Shown: positions 10,550 through 22,591, counted from the first letter of the stretch. The stretch is DNA of 29,000 bases from Cristatella mucedo (GCA_009760855.2 WPIO01000008.1:10578501-10607500); one strand, 5' to 3'. Notes: generated by a model not told the origin, from the sequence alone. A program made the numbers and translations.

Positions 10550-10572
10550 GGGGGGGGGGGGGGGGGGGGGGG
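10550..10572. repeat. Poly-G run
   Basis: Twenty-three consecutive G on the plus strand, followed by TAGGAGGGGG. The length is prone to sequencing error. Confidence 0.95.
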
Positions 10573-10684
10573 TAGGAGGGGGCTGCAAGCCGTTCCAAGT
10601 CCGGATTGGCCATTATATGTTGTAACAGTAGTGCTATTTTGCTTTTTGACTGCTCACAATCTAGTGAGTGACTGGCACAAGATC

Positions 10685-10765
10685 TTGGCCCGTAAGTAAG
10701 TAAGGTGCTCGAACCTCACGCGATCCAAGGGTTCGAGTCCTGCACGTCCGGAAATTCCTTCGGTG
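10685..10765 (+). mobile_element. tRNA-like SINE remnant
   Basis: A degenerate A-box region, TTGGCCCGTAAGTAAGTAAGG, is followed at 10728-10745 by AAGGGTTCGAGTCCTGCA, a good B box. This is the same layout as other tRNA-derived SINE heads. The 3' end is unclear and merges with the LINE fragment that follows. Confidence 0.5.
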
Positions 10766-10789
10766 CTCACTAAAATCGGCGTGAAAGCT

Positions 10790-11947
10790 GCCAAGGTTCG
10801 TCCGAGCCATGCAAACGAGGCTCAGGTGATTCGTGGGAATTGCCAGACGGCTTGCTGGTCTACCAGCAAGTGTAATCGGGTACTTACAATTGGTGAGAGA
10901 CTCTTCAGCAAGGCTTGTCTGTCGAGAGCTACGCAGTTGCCACATCACACTACTTCTTGCTGACATACACTTGTTCACAGTCAAGCAGCTTAACAACTTC
11001 AAGGTTCTGTCATTAACTTTTAGGTGCCTTCTCCTTCCTTCTTTTGCTCCAGCCTAACTATCAGATCTAGTCCCCCACCATGCTAAGCATTGTACGTGAC
11101 AGCCCTCCGTACGACCTGTCGTTGGGCTGGGTAGCACGACCGAGCAACAACTCTGCTGGCTTCAACACCAAGCACTTTATTCAGAAACCATGCCGGCCAA
11201 GCCCAGTCTACACACACTGCACTCTAGTCGGCTGCCGGCATCGAGGGATCTAGCCCTCCCACCCCACTCGCTTGTAGTCCTCAGGCAGCCTTATATTCCA
11301 TGCATGCTTTGTTTTTTCCTGTGACTGCAGTTCGCCAGACAGCTGGCACCAGTTTGTGGTAGATGGATGTCCCCACAGATGCCTGCCGAGTCATCCATTT
11401 TCGGCAGCTCAACCGGCCAGACAGCCTGCTGCTGCTTAGGCAGTCTGAGCCCTCGTGGGGCCTCGCCCAGTGCTCACAGGTTACTGAGTCATATGCTCCC
11501 TTACAAGTACCACCGGCTTTTCGGAATCTAATCGTTTGACTACACCTCGTTTACCGACTACCTTACAAACCTCAAGTCCTTTGGAGACCATGCCTTTAGT
11601 CCGTGTCCTCCCAAAAGCCTGGAACTCGCTTCTGACTGGCGTAACAATATCTCCTGACTTGACAGCATTTAAAAAGAAACAAAAAACATGTATTTATAAC
11701 AGCATTTAGTAGATCCTTGTGATTCGACCTTTATGTGCTTGAGCATGCTGACACTGTGCATGCTGCTACTAACCATATTTGCATGCTGGCCCTGTGCATG
11801 TCACCTTTAACCATGTTATTCTTTTTGTTTATTGAGCATAGTACCACTAACCCTTAGATCGTGCTTCCTTTGCACCAAATGTAAAGTGTTATGAAAGAGA
11901 TTGAGTTATCCGAGGGTGCTATACCAAATGTATGATTATTATTATTA
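10790..11947 (+). mobile_element. LINE copy split by an insertion
   Basis: The left part (10790-11093) encodes a decayed RT C-terminus: LPASVIGYLQLVRDSSARLV, RELRSCHITLLLADIH, FKVLSLTF. The right part (11507-11947) resumes exactly where the left stops, at the region corresponding to RTTCFSESN of other copies. It runs through DHAFSP-like sequence and the full 3' UTR to AAGTGTTATGAAAGAG, TTGAGTTATCCGAGGG and (ATT)n. Frames are disrupted. Confidence 0.75.
11094..11506. mobile_element. Probable solo LTR inserted in LINE
   Basis: About 413 bases interrupt an otherwise continuous LINE. The insert begins cGTGACAGCCCTCC and ends CTTACA, close to the TGT...ACA ends of LTR retrotransposons. It contains a CACTTTATTCAG word and has no coding sequence. 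Flanks are TGTA and AGTA, compatible with a 4-bp target duplication with one mismatch. Identity with any known LTR was not tested. Confidence 0.5.
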
Positions 11948-12083
11948 ACCGGTCTCTACCTGTCTATCTGTCTGTGTGTATACGTGTCAGCCTGTTAATC
12001 CACAAAGCCACACAGAGCAAATAGGTGTTATGCAAGAGAGTTTTTCTTATAGCGCACTCAAAGCCTAAGCAACTTCAGCATTC

Positions 12084-12112
12084 TTGTGTGTGGGTGTGCG
12101 TGTGTGCGTGTG

Positions 12113-12194
<82 letters not shown>
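12084..12194. repeat. (TG)n microsatellite
   Basis: About 110 bases of TG repeat with a few GGG and GCG interruptions at the left end. The cysteine/valine reading frames across it are artefacts. Confidence 0.98.
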
Positions 12195-12195
<1 letters not shown>

Positions 12196-12465
12196 ACGCA
12201 TCTCACCCATTCACACTACATGGCCACATACCACAACTCGAGGCAAAACTGAGTCTAAAGCACTGTAGCCACAATCCGATGCTTGAACTGCATTAAACTT
12301 TAGTGAGCCGTTTGGGGTGGGGCAGACCAAGGCTTGAACTTGCGATATTTCGATGACCAGCCGAGGGGCCCAATCTGCATCTACAGCCTGATCTGCAGCA
12401 AACGCAGTTTAAAGACCACTTCCGTCAGGGGAGCGATCCATATTTAAGTACTGAAGGATGTCCCT

Positions 12466-12762
12466 TGTACATTTAAAAGAAACTTAAAAACATACCTATT
12501 TAGGACAGCATTTAGTGGGTCCTTGTGATTCGTCCTCGATGTGCTTATGCGTGCTGATACTGTTCATGCTGCCACTAACCACATTTGCATGCTGACCCAG
12601 TGCATGTAACCCCTAACCATGTTATTCATTTTGTTTGTTTTTCAAGCATGATTTTACTTACTATTCTATTGCGTATCACTTTGCAGCAAATGTAAAGCGC
12701 CTAGAAAGAGATTAAGTTCTCTGAGGGCGCTTTATCAAGTGCAATATTATTATTATTATCCC
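12466..12762 (+). mobile_element. 5'-truncated LINE 3' end
   Basis: Begins at the last codons of the RT ORF (ACATTTAAAAGAAACTTAAA, then CTATTTAGGACAGCATTTAG) and covers the complete 3' UTR to GTAAAGCGCC, TCTGAGGGCGC and (ATT)n. Well preserved and apparently uninterrupted. Confidence 0.85.
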
Positions 12763-12769
12763 TTTGGAT

Positions 12770-14664
12770 GCTTCAGCACTCCAAACGCGTGATACGATGT
12801 CGATGGTGTGAGCCGGCAGCCATGGCAGCACCAACCCTATGGGCCACCACCAGCTGGGTGGGAGGGGCACAGCAGGAGCCTTCGCAGACGATAAATCTGG
12901 CTAACATTGCCACTACCACTGACTCAGGTAGGCCCGGGCTAAAGGAAGTTGTGCAATTCAGTGACAAGCAGCAGCTTAGCAGCAGCCGTTTGTCGGGGCA
13001 CACGTCGTTTGGCTTTAGCTCGTGTAACCCATCCGTGGCTGCCCTGCAACCGGCTAAGGGGGGGGGGCAGCAGCAGCAGCCATCCCGGATGCACGTGTGA
13101 CAGGAATGCAAGCAGCAGCTGACAGCTGAGCTGGCTGTTTGACCTGTCTACACTTTGACATCTCCTTCTATGGCAGTTTAGCAAGTGGTTTTGGCTGGCT
13201 CCTCCTGCCCATGGGCTGCCTGCGAGTCAGAGGTCAAGCATGCCAGCCACCAGCTCGAGCTGATGGAGAATTAGGTCTCACAATCCAGCAGCAGAAGGAG
13301 GAGGCACCCGGTTGGTAATCCTGCATTCCAGGTGGTTTTGCTGTGATAGGCTTTTGCATGGTATGAAAACAACTGACTCTCTAGGGTCACGGCTCTCTAG
13401 GGTCACGGCAGGGCTCTCCCTCGTGTTCCCTGCCCCCCCCCCCCCCCCCCCGAGGCCTTCCTGCTGCCAAGCCAAATCGGTTGATTGGGGAGTTAAGCTT
13501 CAGGCTCCTCTGCATTCGGTAGCATCCAGCAGCAGCAGCAGTGGTGTCAGCAGCAGCAGCAGTAGTGGTGTCAGCAGCAGCTGCAGCTGAGTTGCAGCCA
13601 CTGCTGCCGGCCACAAACCACACTGCCATCAATATGACTTGCTCACTGCCAATCGAGCTTTCAAGATGCTGGCTTAAGGGATTAGTTCGAGCTGCCGGTT
13701 GCCGATCGTTGCCGGGTCTACACCAAAGCCTCTTGAATTTCGTGCGACTGCTGCAGCAGCAGCGACAGTCACCCAGTCCGATCGCTGCAGCAGCAGCCAC
13801 AGTAGCAGTCGGTGCGGCTGGCTAGGCAAACTGGGGTTCAACGACCGAGCCACTTGCTTTCATACATTAGCTTCCATGCGGATGGCACCTGGCTGTAATC
13901 AACTGCCGCTCAGATTCAACTGCTGCGTTTGGACATTCAACATCGAGCAAACACCTGCTGCCAGTGTCAACAACCTAGCGATGCTGCACGACACAAGACC
14001 CCCCCTTCCTGCAATGGCACCAGTCACATCGTACCAGTCGCTTTGCAGCTTCTAATATTATCGAAGGTCTCTGTCAGGGGGACAACTGGCAAAACAATTA
14101 TTACGGCAGCATGTGTGAGCAGAACTTGACATGCTGGTACCTTGACTTTGCTTTATGAACATCTGGCTGCCCCCACTCAAATACAATAATTCCAAGGGTG
14201 AGTGGAAGCACTGGGAGTGGGAAAAAGCATTGGCAGGGTGGGCCACTAAATGCAGCTGCTGTCACCAACCACTCCAACCCACGCTTCGGCCACATTCCAG
14301 GGGGGGTGGGTGGTGACAGAATGAGAGTCATAATGACCAAATTTATTTACAATCCGTTAATAATAAAAAGGGCTTTCGAGAATTCGGTTCTCGTGGAAAA
14401 CTTTGATTAGCTTTATTTCTGGTATGGCAGCCTCTCCAAGATTTGATTAGAGAAAAGGGTGGCAACACGATCACATTAAACCTCAAAAAATATGACTAAA
14501 AGAAATTATAAGCCCTACCCACCATGCAGCTGACAAAACGCTCCATTGAATCGACAAATGCAGATCGTGGCTAAAAGTGGCTACCGCCTGCAGCAGCAGG
14601 CAGTGAGGAAGGGCAGTCGGCATTGCTTCCCAGTTGCACTCACCACTCACAGCGCTTAGCTTAC
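12770..14664. other. Intronic, CAG-rich, no gene seen
   Basis: Several CAG/CTG tracts (13060-13082, 13530-13590, 13750-13800) and a direct repeat of CTCTCTAGGGTCACGG near 13377-13408. Overlapping frames on both strands of 90-137 residues are Ala/Ser/Gln-rich and follow the triplet tracts. They are not supported as genes. Confidence 0.4.
13433..13451. repeat. Poly-C run
   Basis: Nineteen consecutive C on the plus strand. Confidence 0.95.
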
Positions 14665-14851
14665 CGCTGATCACGTCTGCGCACACGGGATGAACGAACT
14701 CGCCGGTCACTCCCGGATAGCAGCATTCCGTCATCGCCTGCCACCACTCGTCAAACGTCACCCTGACGACTCGGGCACCTGCCTCGGCCATGGGCCGTGT
14801 CTTTGCTGCCGGCGCTCGGTCCGGAACGACCACGGTGCACGGCAGCGACAG
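14665..14851 (-). CDS. Threonine/serine dehydratase, exon 2 of those seen
   Basis: The exon follows the acceptor GTTGACAG and ends at AGCG|GTAAGC. Its 187 bases enter in phase 0 and leave in phase 1. It encodes LSLPCTVVVPDRAPAAKT, then AGARVVRVTFDEWWQAM, then YPGVTGEFVHPVCADVIS. The VVPDxAPxxK, GAxVVxV and FVHP elements are the expected order for this family, between the catalytic-lysine exon and the glycine-loop exon. Upstream joining gives LALAAKE-LSLPCTVVVP, a natural continuation. No stop or shift lies in this exon. Confidence 0.88.
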
Positions 14852-15110
14852 CTGTCAACGGCCGAAGGCCATCTCGACATACGGCAAGGGCGGCAGGCAC
14901 CAGCTGCCAGCCGCTGCTGCAGCACGTGCAAACTCGGCTCACTTGCCTGAGCAAGGTCAGGGCCACCATCAAACACAATGCTCGCCGTGCTGCTCGTTCG
15001 ACCGAGTCGGCCAAGCTCAGCAGGGAGTGCAGGGACGAGAGAAGTGACTGGATTCGGTGTGGAGGAGTGGCAGTGGCAGGTGGGGGAGCGCCAGCGAAGC
15101 GGCGGCTCAC

Positions 15111-15278
15111 TTCTTTTGCGGCCAGCGCTAAGGCTCGACTGAAATTTCCTGCGTTGGCCGTGCACACACTGCTGCCGCTCGCCTGCGTGGCCGCCAGCTG
15201 CCGGCAGAGCAGAGCTTTCCATGCACCACGACACTTGAACGATCCGCCGGGCTGCCGGGTCTCCAGTTTTAGCCATAT
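15111..15278 (-). CDS. Threonine/serine dehydratase, PLP-lysine exon
   Basis: Follows the acceptor TTGCGTTACAG and ends at GAA|GTGAGC, 168 bases, phase 0 at both ends. It encodes WLKLETRQPGGSFKCRGAWK, in which the lysine of GSFKCRGA is the residue that forms the Schiff base with pyridoxal phosphate in this family. It continues VCTANAGNFSRALALAAKE, the substrate/cofactor loop usually seen as TASAGN. The protein should start some 40-60 residues earlier, with a region ending near a TPL motif. That exon was not found with confidence between here and the actin gene. Confidence 0.88.
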
Positions 15279-15289
15279 CTGTAACGCAA

Positions 15290-15955
15290 GGGCAGCAGCA
15301 CACAGTTGCCATCGGCAGTGCCGGCAGTGGCACAGCCTCGGCTTGGTACCGACCTCTTGAACCTCTGCACCTCGCACAGCAGCCGAGCAAATGCTTCTGC
15401 AGGAACACCTCGGCTAGTGTGGAGATTTCAGGTCTACACAAGTGCATGCCGGTCACAAGTGGACACACCATCTAGAGGCAGAGCCCCTGAACTGACTGAT
15501 AATATATAACAGCAAAGTACAAAAGCTACGGCTAGACTGAGATGCAGTGGTTGGGGCCGAGCACAACGAATGCGACAATGACAGACAGACAGAAACTGAA
15601 ACACAGAGAGGGACCGTGAGACAGAACAGAGATTTATAGTCGATAGTGTTGAACCGACGAGGTGGTGACAGGGTCAACAAGAAACCGTGAAGAAGTGGAG
15701 GTAGATTCGCTGTGCAAGAGAGCAAAACTCCCAAAAAGCTCCACGTGCAGGAGTGGTCCAATAGGTCGGACCCGGCTCCTGCCTTAGGTTTGGTGGGCTG
15801 CATGCAGCAGCACGGCCAGTCGCTGCCGTGTAAATGAAGTCACGCAGGCGGTGGCCTCAGCTCAGCCGGCTGCCTGACGACAGACGGCAGGATCTGGCAG
15901 GCACCATCCGAGGCTCAGTCAATCTGACTGCATCTCATCAGCATCAGAGGGCACG
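15290..15955. other. No gene seen; may hide dehydratase first exon
   Basis: A minus-strand stretch near 15338-15392 lies between CCTGCAG and AG|GT-like signals and could be a small exon (AFARLLCEVQ), but it matches nothing I recognise. The rest contains short ACAG/GACA runs near 15580 and no clear gene. Confidence 0.3.
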
Positions 15956-15959
15956 GTTG

Positions 15960-16940
15960 TCCAGACCAACTCGGCTGAGCATCGCTGTGAATGCGCACGA
16001 CCCGCAGTGCCCGCAGCATGTACCAGCATGTGCGTGCACAGCCAGTATGCTCACGTGCCAGCTCACGCCGACATGCGAGCACGTCCTTCTGCCAGCCAGC
16101 GTGTGAGCGGCCAGCAAGCCAGTCCTGGACGCGGTTGCACCCCTTGCTCGTGTGCATGCAGTTGCTAGGCAATGCTTCGAGAGGGTTCACGGGAGGCGGT
16201 TTCTGGTGGGCGCAAGGAGGTACGGGAGCAGGCGCCAGCAGCCGGCTCAGGCTGCTGGGGCCTGCTTGTGATGCTTGCTGAACAGGTCGCCTCGGTGAAA
16301 GCTGGGAGAATTGAATGCACTCCGAAAGTCGAAACAAACAGCCAGCACCCCGATCAACTTAGGCCACTCTCAGGTGTACAGGGCAAGTTCGGGCTGTGGG
16401 GAGTGGAGGTGCCGGGCTGAAACCAAGCAGCCGGTAGTAGAAGCCAGTCTAGCATGTGTGGGCGTTTCTTGCAGTCGGCCAATGTCATCGAAGGCTGCCA
16501 CAATCAGGCCGTCAAGCTTAAGCCCTGTCAAGTCGGCCAGCTACTAATTGCCATAAGTAGGAGGCTACATCCAACTGCTTTTCAGTGTGAGCAAGGTGTT
16601 GGCACAAACAAGCCCAGACCAGGCGCCCCAGGGTCCTGCAGCCAGCCATTCAGTCTCAGGGCATTCAGCCACATCGCATTTATTCACCAAAGGCAGCAGC
16701 AGCTCTAGCAAGGCAGGCAGAGCTCGGCAAACAAACAGGGCCGGCTAGAAGCCCCCTGCCCCCTCTCCCCCATGAGAAGCAGCCCTCCTGTCACTGGTAT
16801 TTTTTGCCCAATTGACTGGGGGAGGGGCAAGCAGACAAACCAACAGGCAGTCATGAATGCAGCTGCACTTGCATGACCAACACCAGTGGCTTAGCAAGAG
16901 GTATCACCAAGAGACCAGTGGCTAAGATACCAAGAAGCCA
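15960..16940. repeat. Duplicated ~1 kb segment, copy 1
   Basis: Shares an ordered series of similar blocks with 25905-26795 in the same orientation. Examples are GCAATGCTTCGAGA, CGAAAGYCGAAAC, GCAGTCGGCCA, ATCGAAGGCTGCCACAATC and CCGTCAAGC, and near the right end ACCAAGAGAC. Divergence and indels are substantial. Minus-strand frames in both copies read IVAAFDD in the matching block, but neither copy keeps a long shared frame. Function unknown: old segmental duplication, unclassified repeat or decayed gene. Confidence 0.6.
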
Positions 16941-16944
16941 GTCA

Positions 16945-17400
16945 CGAGTTATGTAAGCAAGCAGGTTCAGCTAGCAGCCAGAACTGAGCCACCAAACCGA
17001 TAGTGACACTCCTGGGCATGAGGCTGTTAAATCAACAAACCTTATGAATGAGATGAAGTATCAACGGCCACGTGGTGACAGGAACCGTGAACATGAAGAA
17101 TTTAACAATTAACAAACTATCCAAAAAGGCCTACAGGTGAGCACGGCCATATTGCCATAGGCCGCTAAGGTGTTCAGCATCCAAGCAGCAAATTCAAAGC
17201 TACATCCACAAAAGAGCAAAACGCTTTAAAATTAATCCCTGTGGTGAATGAGCAGCAGAAACAGCCACAGAGAATCCTGCTGTTGGATTCATTCATATGT
17301 GAAAATGCAGAGCCTCGGGAGTTAAAGATGGCATCGAAGAGCCGGGGTTCATTTGGGCAGAAGCAGGCGATGCTCAAAATAAAAAAAAATCTGACTTACC
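16945..17400. other. No gene seen
   Basis: No coding, repeat or RNA signal recognised. Confidence 0.35.
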
Positions 17401-17429
17401 AGCTGACTTAGCAGCCTAGTTTTGTATAG

Positions 17430-17577
17430 TGACAGAAGAGCCTTAACGGCTATCACCACCACTTGCAGTGGCGATAAAGGATTGCTCACCACAGGATTCG
17501 ACCCAACGACCTCGGGGCCCAAGGTCGTAAAAAGCAATCACCTTACCTAGTGAGCTATTACAACTCACCATAGGCAG
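17430..17577 (-). mobile_element. tRNA-derived SINE
   Basis: Read on the minus strand: A-box region TAGCTCACTAGGTAAGG (about 17542-17558) and B box GGGTCGAATCC (about 17493-17503), with ~40 bases between them as in SINE heads. The body then runs to about 17430. Not a functional tRNA: stems do not fold into a proper cloverleaf by inspection. Confidence 0.6.
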
Positions 17578-17865
17578 GCTTGGCTTAATGCAAGAGGGGT
17601 AAGAGCGAAGGTACGTTGCAGCTGCAGCTGGAAGCGAGCGAGCAGCAGGGCCGAGAGCAGGGCACAGTGCGAGGAGCCGAGAGTGTGTGCTTCTGCCCCT
17701 CCCCTCAACGGATAGCTCGGAATGCTAGTACTGGTCCCAGACATTTTAGTCTTGAACACGTGTGAGCCTAAAAAAGATCATTTCGTCAGAGCATGTCGCT
17801 GATACTAAACATGCATTGTGTTAAAAAGAGACAGACAGACAGAAAGAAACAGAGACAACGAGAGA

Positions 17866-18925
17866 GACACGGAGAGGGACCCGGAGAGGGACACGGAGAG
17901 GGACCCGGAGAGGGACCCGGAGAGGGACACGGAGAGGGACCCGGAGAGGGACCCGGAGAGGGACCCGGAGAGGGACCCGGAGAGGGACCCGGAGAGGGAC
18001 CCGGAGAGGGACCCGGAGAGGGACCCGGAGAGGAACCCGGAGAGGGACCCGGAGAGGGACCCGGAGAGGGACCCGGAGAGGGACCCGGAGAGGGACACGG
18101 AGAGAGACACGGAGAGAGACACGGAGAGGGACACGGAGAGGGACACGGAGAGAGACACGGAGAGGGACACGGAGAGGGACACGGAGAGGGACACGGAGAG
18201 GGACACGGAGAGGGACACGGAGAGGGACACGGGGAGGGACACGGGGAGGGACACGGGGAGGGACACGGGGAGGGACACGGGGAGGGACACGGGGAGGGAC
18301 ACGGAGAGGGACACGGAGAGGGACACGGAGAGGGACCCGGAGAGGGACCCGGAGAGGGACCCGGAGAGGGACCCGGAGAGGGACCCGGAGAGGGACACGG
18401 AGAGGGACCCGGAGAGGGACCCGGAGAGGGACACGGAGAGGGACACGGAGAGGGACCCGGAGAGGGACCCGGAGAGGGACACGGAGAGGGACCCGGAGAG
18501 GGACACGGAGAGGGACACGGAGAGGGACACGGAGAGGGACACGGAGAGGGACACGGAGAGGGACACGGAGAGGGACACGGAGAGGGACACGGAGAGGGAC
18601 ACGGAGAGGGACACGGGGAGGGACACGGGGAGGGACACGGGGAGGGACACGGGGAGGGACACGGGGAGGGACACGGGGAGGGACACGGGGAGGGACACGG
18701 AGAGGGACACCGAGCGAGACACCGAGCGAGACACCGAGCGAGACACCGAGCGAGACACCGAGAGAGACACCGAGAGAGAGACACCGAGAGAGACACCGAG
18801 GGAGACACCGAGGGAGACACCGAGAGAGACACCGAGAGAGACACCGAGAGAGACACCGAGAGAGACACCGAGAGAGACACCGAGAGAGACACCGAGAGAG
18901 ACATCGAGAGAGACACATAGAGAGA
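17866..18925. repeat. 12-bp minisatellite array
   Basis: About 88 tandem 12-mers of the form GACMCGGAGAGG. Variants occur in blocks: GACCCGGAGAGG-rich, GACACGGAGAGG-rich, then GACACGGGGAGG (six copies near 18230-18300 and seven near 18612-18700). The series CCC to CAC to GGGG is therefore repeated twice. From 18708 the unit changes to GACACCGAGCGA, then GACACCGAGAGA. The unit is a multiple of three with no stops, so frames of 375-420 codons stay open on both strands. None has domain features, and coding is not supported. Confidence 0.97.
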
Positions 18926-19078
18926 CAGCAAAATTGAGACAGACAGAGAAAAAGACAGATAGAGAGATGAGAAGAGAGAGAGAGAGAGAGAGAGAGACAG
19001 GGAGAGAGAGAGACAGACAGACAGACAGACACACAGAGACACAGACAGTCAGAGACAGTGAGACTGAGAAAAAAAGAT
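18926..19078. repeat. GA/GACA microsatellite
   Basis: Purine-rich continuation of the minisatellite: GAGA runs at about 18970-18998 and GACA runs at about 19008-19035, ending in AGAAAAAAAG. Confidence 0.9.
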
Positions 19079-19084
19079 AAACAG

Positions 19085-19738
<654 letters not shown>

Positions 19739-19744
19739 GTTCAG

Positions 19745-20790
19745 GCGTCACCTATAGTCGTCGTGTGTCGGCTGCAACTAGTACCCTTACTGGTGCTGTG
19801 TTTCTGACCTAGTTCTTACCGAACGTGGAAGCCGGCACGCCGAGCTTGTAACATGGGCATGCGAAGCCTTGGTGGAAAACAAAATCATCAACTAATCAAC
19901 TACTCAATACCCGGTGAGTAAGAGGTGGCCTATTTATCGAAATACGTGGTTGGGGGAGTGGCCAGAGGGATGGTGGTACGCAACTCATGACGACAAGAAC
20001 CTTTGATGCTGAACCTGGCGTCCGAAATGCATATTGAAGCGATTAAATAAATCCCCCTCTTCTCTCCTTTCGACCGAAGCCGCATGAAGTATCACCAGAT
20101 GGTGTACAAGCCCCTCAGCAAGAATCCTTCGCACCGAAGAGGATCTAGCCACGATTGACTCAGCTAGCTAGCTAGCTATATGGCCGGCCGGCTAAATTCA
20201 GGTGGTTAATAGGAGCAACCAACTACCCCAACGACTCAGCAACATCATGCATGCAGCACGGCACAGGAGCCGCCAGACCAACTCAGGCTGGGCGCCCTTC
20301 GAAACCGTCCTAGCTTTTGAGCTTGCTCGCTCGGTGGAGCAAGCTCAGAAAATCCATAGGAGCAGCAGCAGCAGCAGCAGCTACTACTGCTGCTGCCGCT
20401 CCTTCTCCTATAGAGGACGACAGGCGAGGTGTGAATGCCCTCCGAGGAAGCCAGAACTCCTCGGAGTGGTCTCCTCGGAGCCAGCCGGTCGATCGAAGCC
20501 TTTTCATCTGGCCTTTGTCACTAACCATAGCCGTGCGGTCTGCGACCAGAAAGACGGTTGCCTGACCGGCGCTCCTAAAAAGACCGTCCAAGACGCCGAA
20601 CCCTCGAACAAAGCCGCACGGGCATTGCCGATCACGGTCAACGAGTGGTGCCCCTCCCTTCCCCTTCCCATGACCCTGTCACAACTGCTGCAGCCTTCTG
20701 CTCACTGCTCGAAGAGAAAGGTGTTTATTCACCACTGCAGTTCCAATAATAAGCCATACAAGCCCAACAATAGCAGCTCCTGGTCACTGC
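19745..20790. other. Actin upstream region, no gene seen
   Basis: A 246-codon plus-strand frame (20202-20942) covers the actin promoter and 5' UTR, has no recognisable domain and contains a serine run from a CAG tract (20358-20380). It is regarded as chance. A run of GCTA repeats lies near 20164-20180. Confidence 0.4.
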
Positions 20791-20797
20791 TGGTCAT

Positions 20798-20802
20798 CCA
20801 AT
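20798..20802 (+). promoter_or_regulatory. CCAAT box candidate
   Basis: CCAAT lies about 68 bases upstream of the TATA element. Short motif, so weak on its own. Confidence 0.3.
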
Positions 20803-20865
20803 GGCAGCACTCAAATGCCTTTTCAATACATAACCGGTTATTCGGTTGCCCTGGCTCTCACCTCC

Positions 20866-20875
20866 TATATAAATA
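20866..20875 (+). promoter_or_regulatory. TATA box of actin gene
   Basis: TATATAAATA lies 89 bases before the actin start codon. This predicts transcription from about 20896-20906 and a 5' UTR of 50-60 bases. No convincing CArG box was found nearby. Confidence 0.65.
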
Positions 20876-20954
20876 CAAACTCGGGGCTCTCATTCGACGG
20901 CCAAGCTTTTTGAGTTTTAAAGTAGAGGCTGAGCTGCTCTAATACCTATCTGAA

Positions 20955-21077
20955 ATGTCGGATAACGTACCTGTATTGGTCGTCGACAATGGATCCGGCA
21001 CGTGCAAGGCAGGTTTCTCCGGCGAAGATGCTCCGAGAACCGTCTTTCCCTCAGTTGTCGGCCACCCAAAAAAGCAG
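20955..21077 (+). CDS. Actin exon 1
   Basis: Encodes residues 1-41 of actin, from [20 protein letters not shown] to VGHPKKQ, and ends at [19 protein letters not shown] is the first phosphate-binding loop of the actin ATPase. The start ATG is the only one that gives the normal N-terminal length and lies just downstream of a TATA box. The intron falls between codons 41 and 42, a position used by actin genes of many animals. Residues GHPKKQ differ from the usual GRPRHQ at the start of the DNase-I loop. Confidence 0.93.
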
Positions 21078-21196
21078 GTCAGTAGCTGGAAGCTAGCATT
21101 TGAATATCCGACCTTCAGCTCACCCACCTGTTAGTGCCATTTGCTGAAGACAGTACTAACCAAATGCAGCCTGAGCAAGCCTTTCGTTCTCGTCGG

Positions 21197-21361
<165 letters not shown>

Positions 21362-21586
21362 TACCGTGTCCGAAGCACTTGATAACTACTAGCTACAGCA
21401 TGTGCATGTGCCACTTTCAGCACACCTGCTGTTGTTTACGAGTCCTTGCTGGATGCGATGCAGTTTTTCAAGCCCACAGTTTGCATGCAATGTTCGGGTT
21501 ACAAGCTATTTAGTAAGCTATTTAGTAAGCATGCACTAAGCTTGCCATTCGTATGAGAAAATCTGAGCAGTAATTTTTTGCTCTAG

Positions 21587-22591
<1,005 letters not shown>

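Larger units (their letters stand above)
2311..14664 (-). other. 12.35 kb intron of dehydratase gene
   Basis: The donor AGCG|GTAAGC at 14664 and the acceptor GGTAG|AT at 2311 flank exons that join in phase 1 to give VIS-D-NGTIGLE, the expected family sequence. No missing protein segment is needed between them, so this interval is one intron. It contains LINE, SINE and LTR-like insertions, microsatellites and homopolymer runs, listed separately. The other introns are about 280 and 260 bp. Confidence 0.75.

Noticed and set aside
12320-12365. Minus-strand AAGTTCAAGCCTTGG as a tRNA-like B box
   Set aside because: Isolated match without an A box or acceptor stem.
12768-13111. Overlapping 110- and 112-codon frames on opposite strands
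   Set aside because: Low-complexity composition from CAG/GGG tracts, with no family motif on either strand.
14751-15471. Continuous minus-strand frames of 208 and 237 codons across the dehydratase exons
   Set aside because: They read through the introns at 15110-14852 and 15279 upward. The GT-AG exon model restores the family sequence, and the read-through parts do not.
17430-17577. A functional tRNA gene at this SINE
   Set aside because: A and B boxes are present but the stems do not pair into a cloverleaf, and sequence continues as a SINE body.
17577-17610. Minus-strand LTPLALSQACLW as a dehydratase N-terminal exon (TPL motif)
   Set aside because: The match is limited to a few common residues, lacks a supporting donor in the right phase and abuts a SINE.
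17866-18925. CRISPR-like array
   Set aside because: Units are contiguous with no unique spacers, and the context is eukaryotic.
17786-19080. Reading frames of 375-420 codons on both strands over the minisatellite
   Set aside because: All come from the 12-bp unit being stop-free and a multiple of three. Five frames are open at once, and no domain, splice or promoter support exists.
20202-20942. 246-codon plus-strand frame upstream of actin
   Set aside because: It overlaps the actin TATA box and 5' UTR, contains a serine run from a CAG tract and has no recognisable domain.
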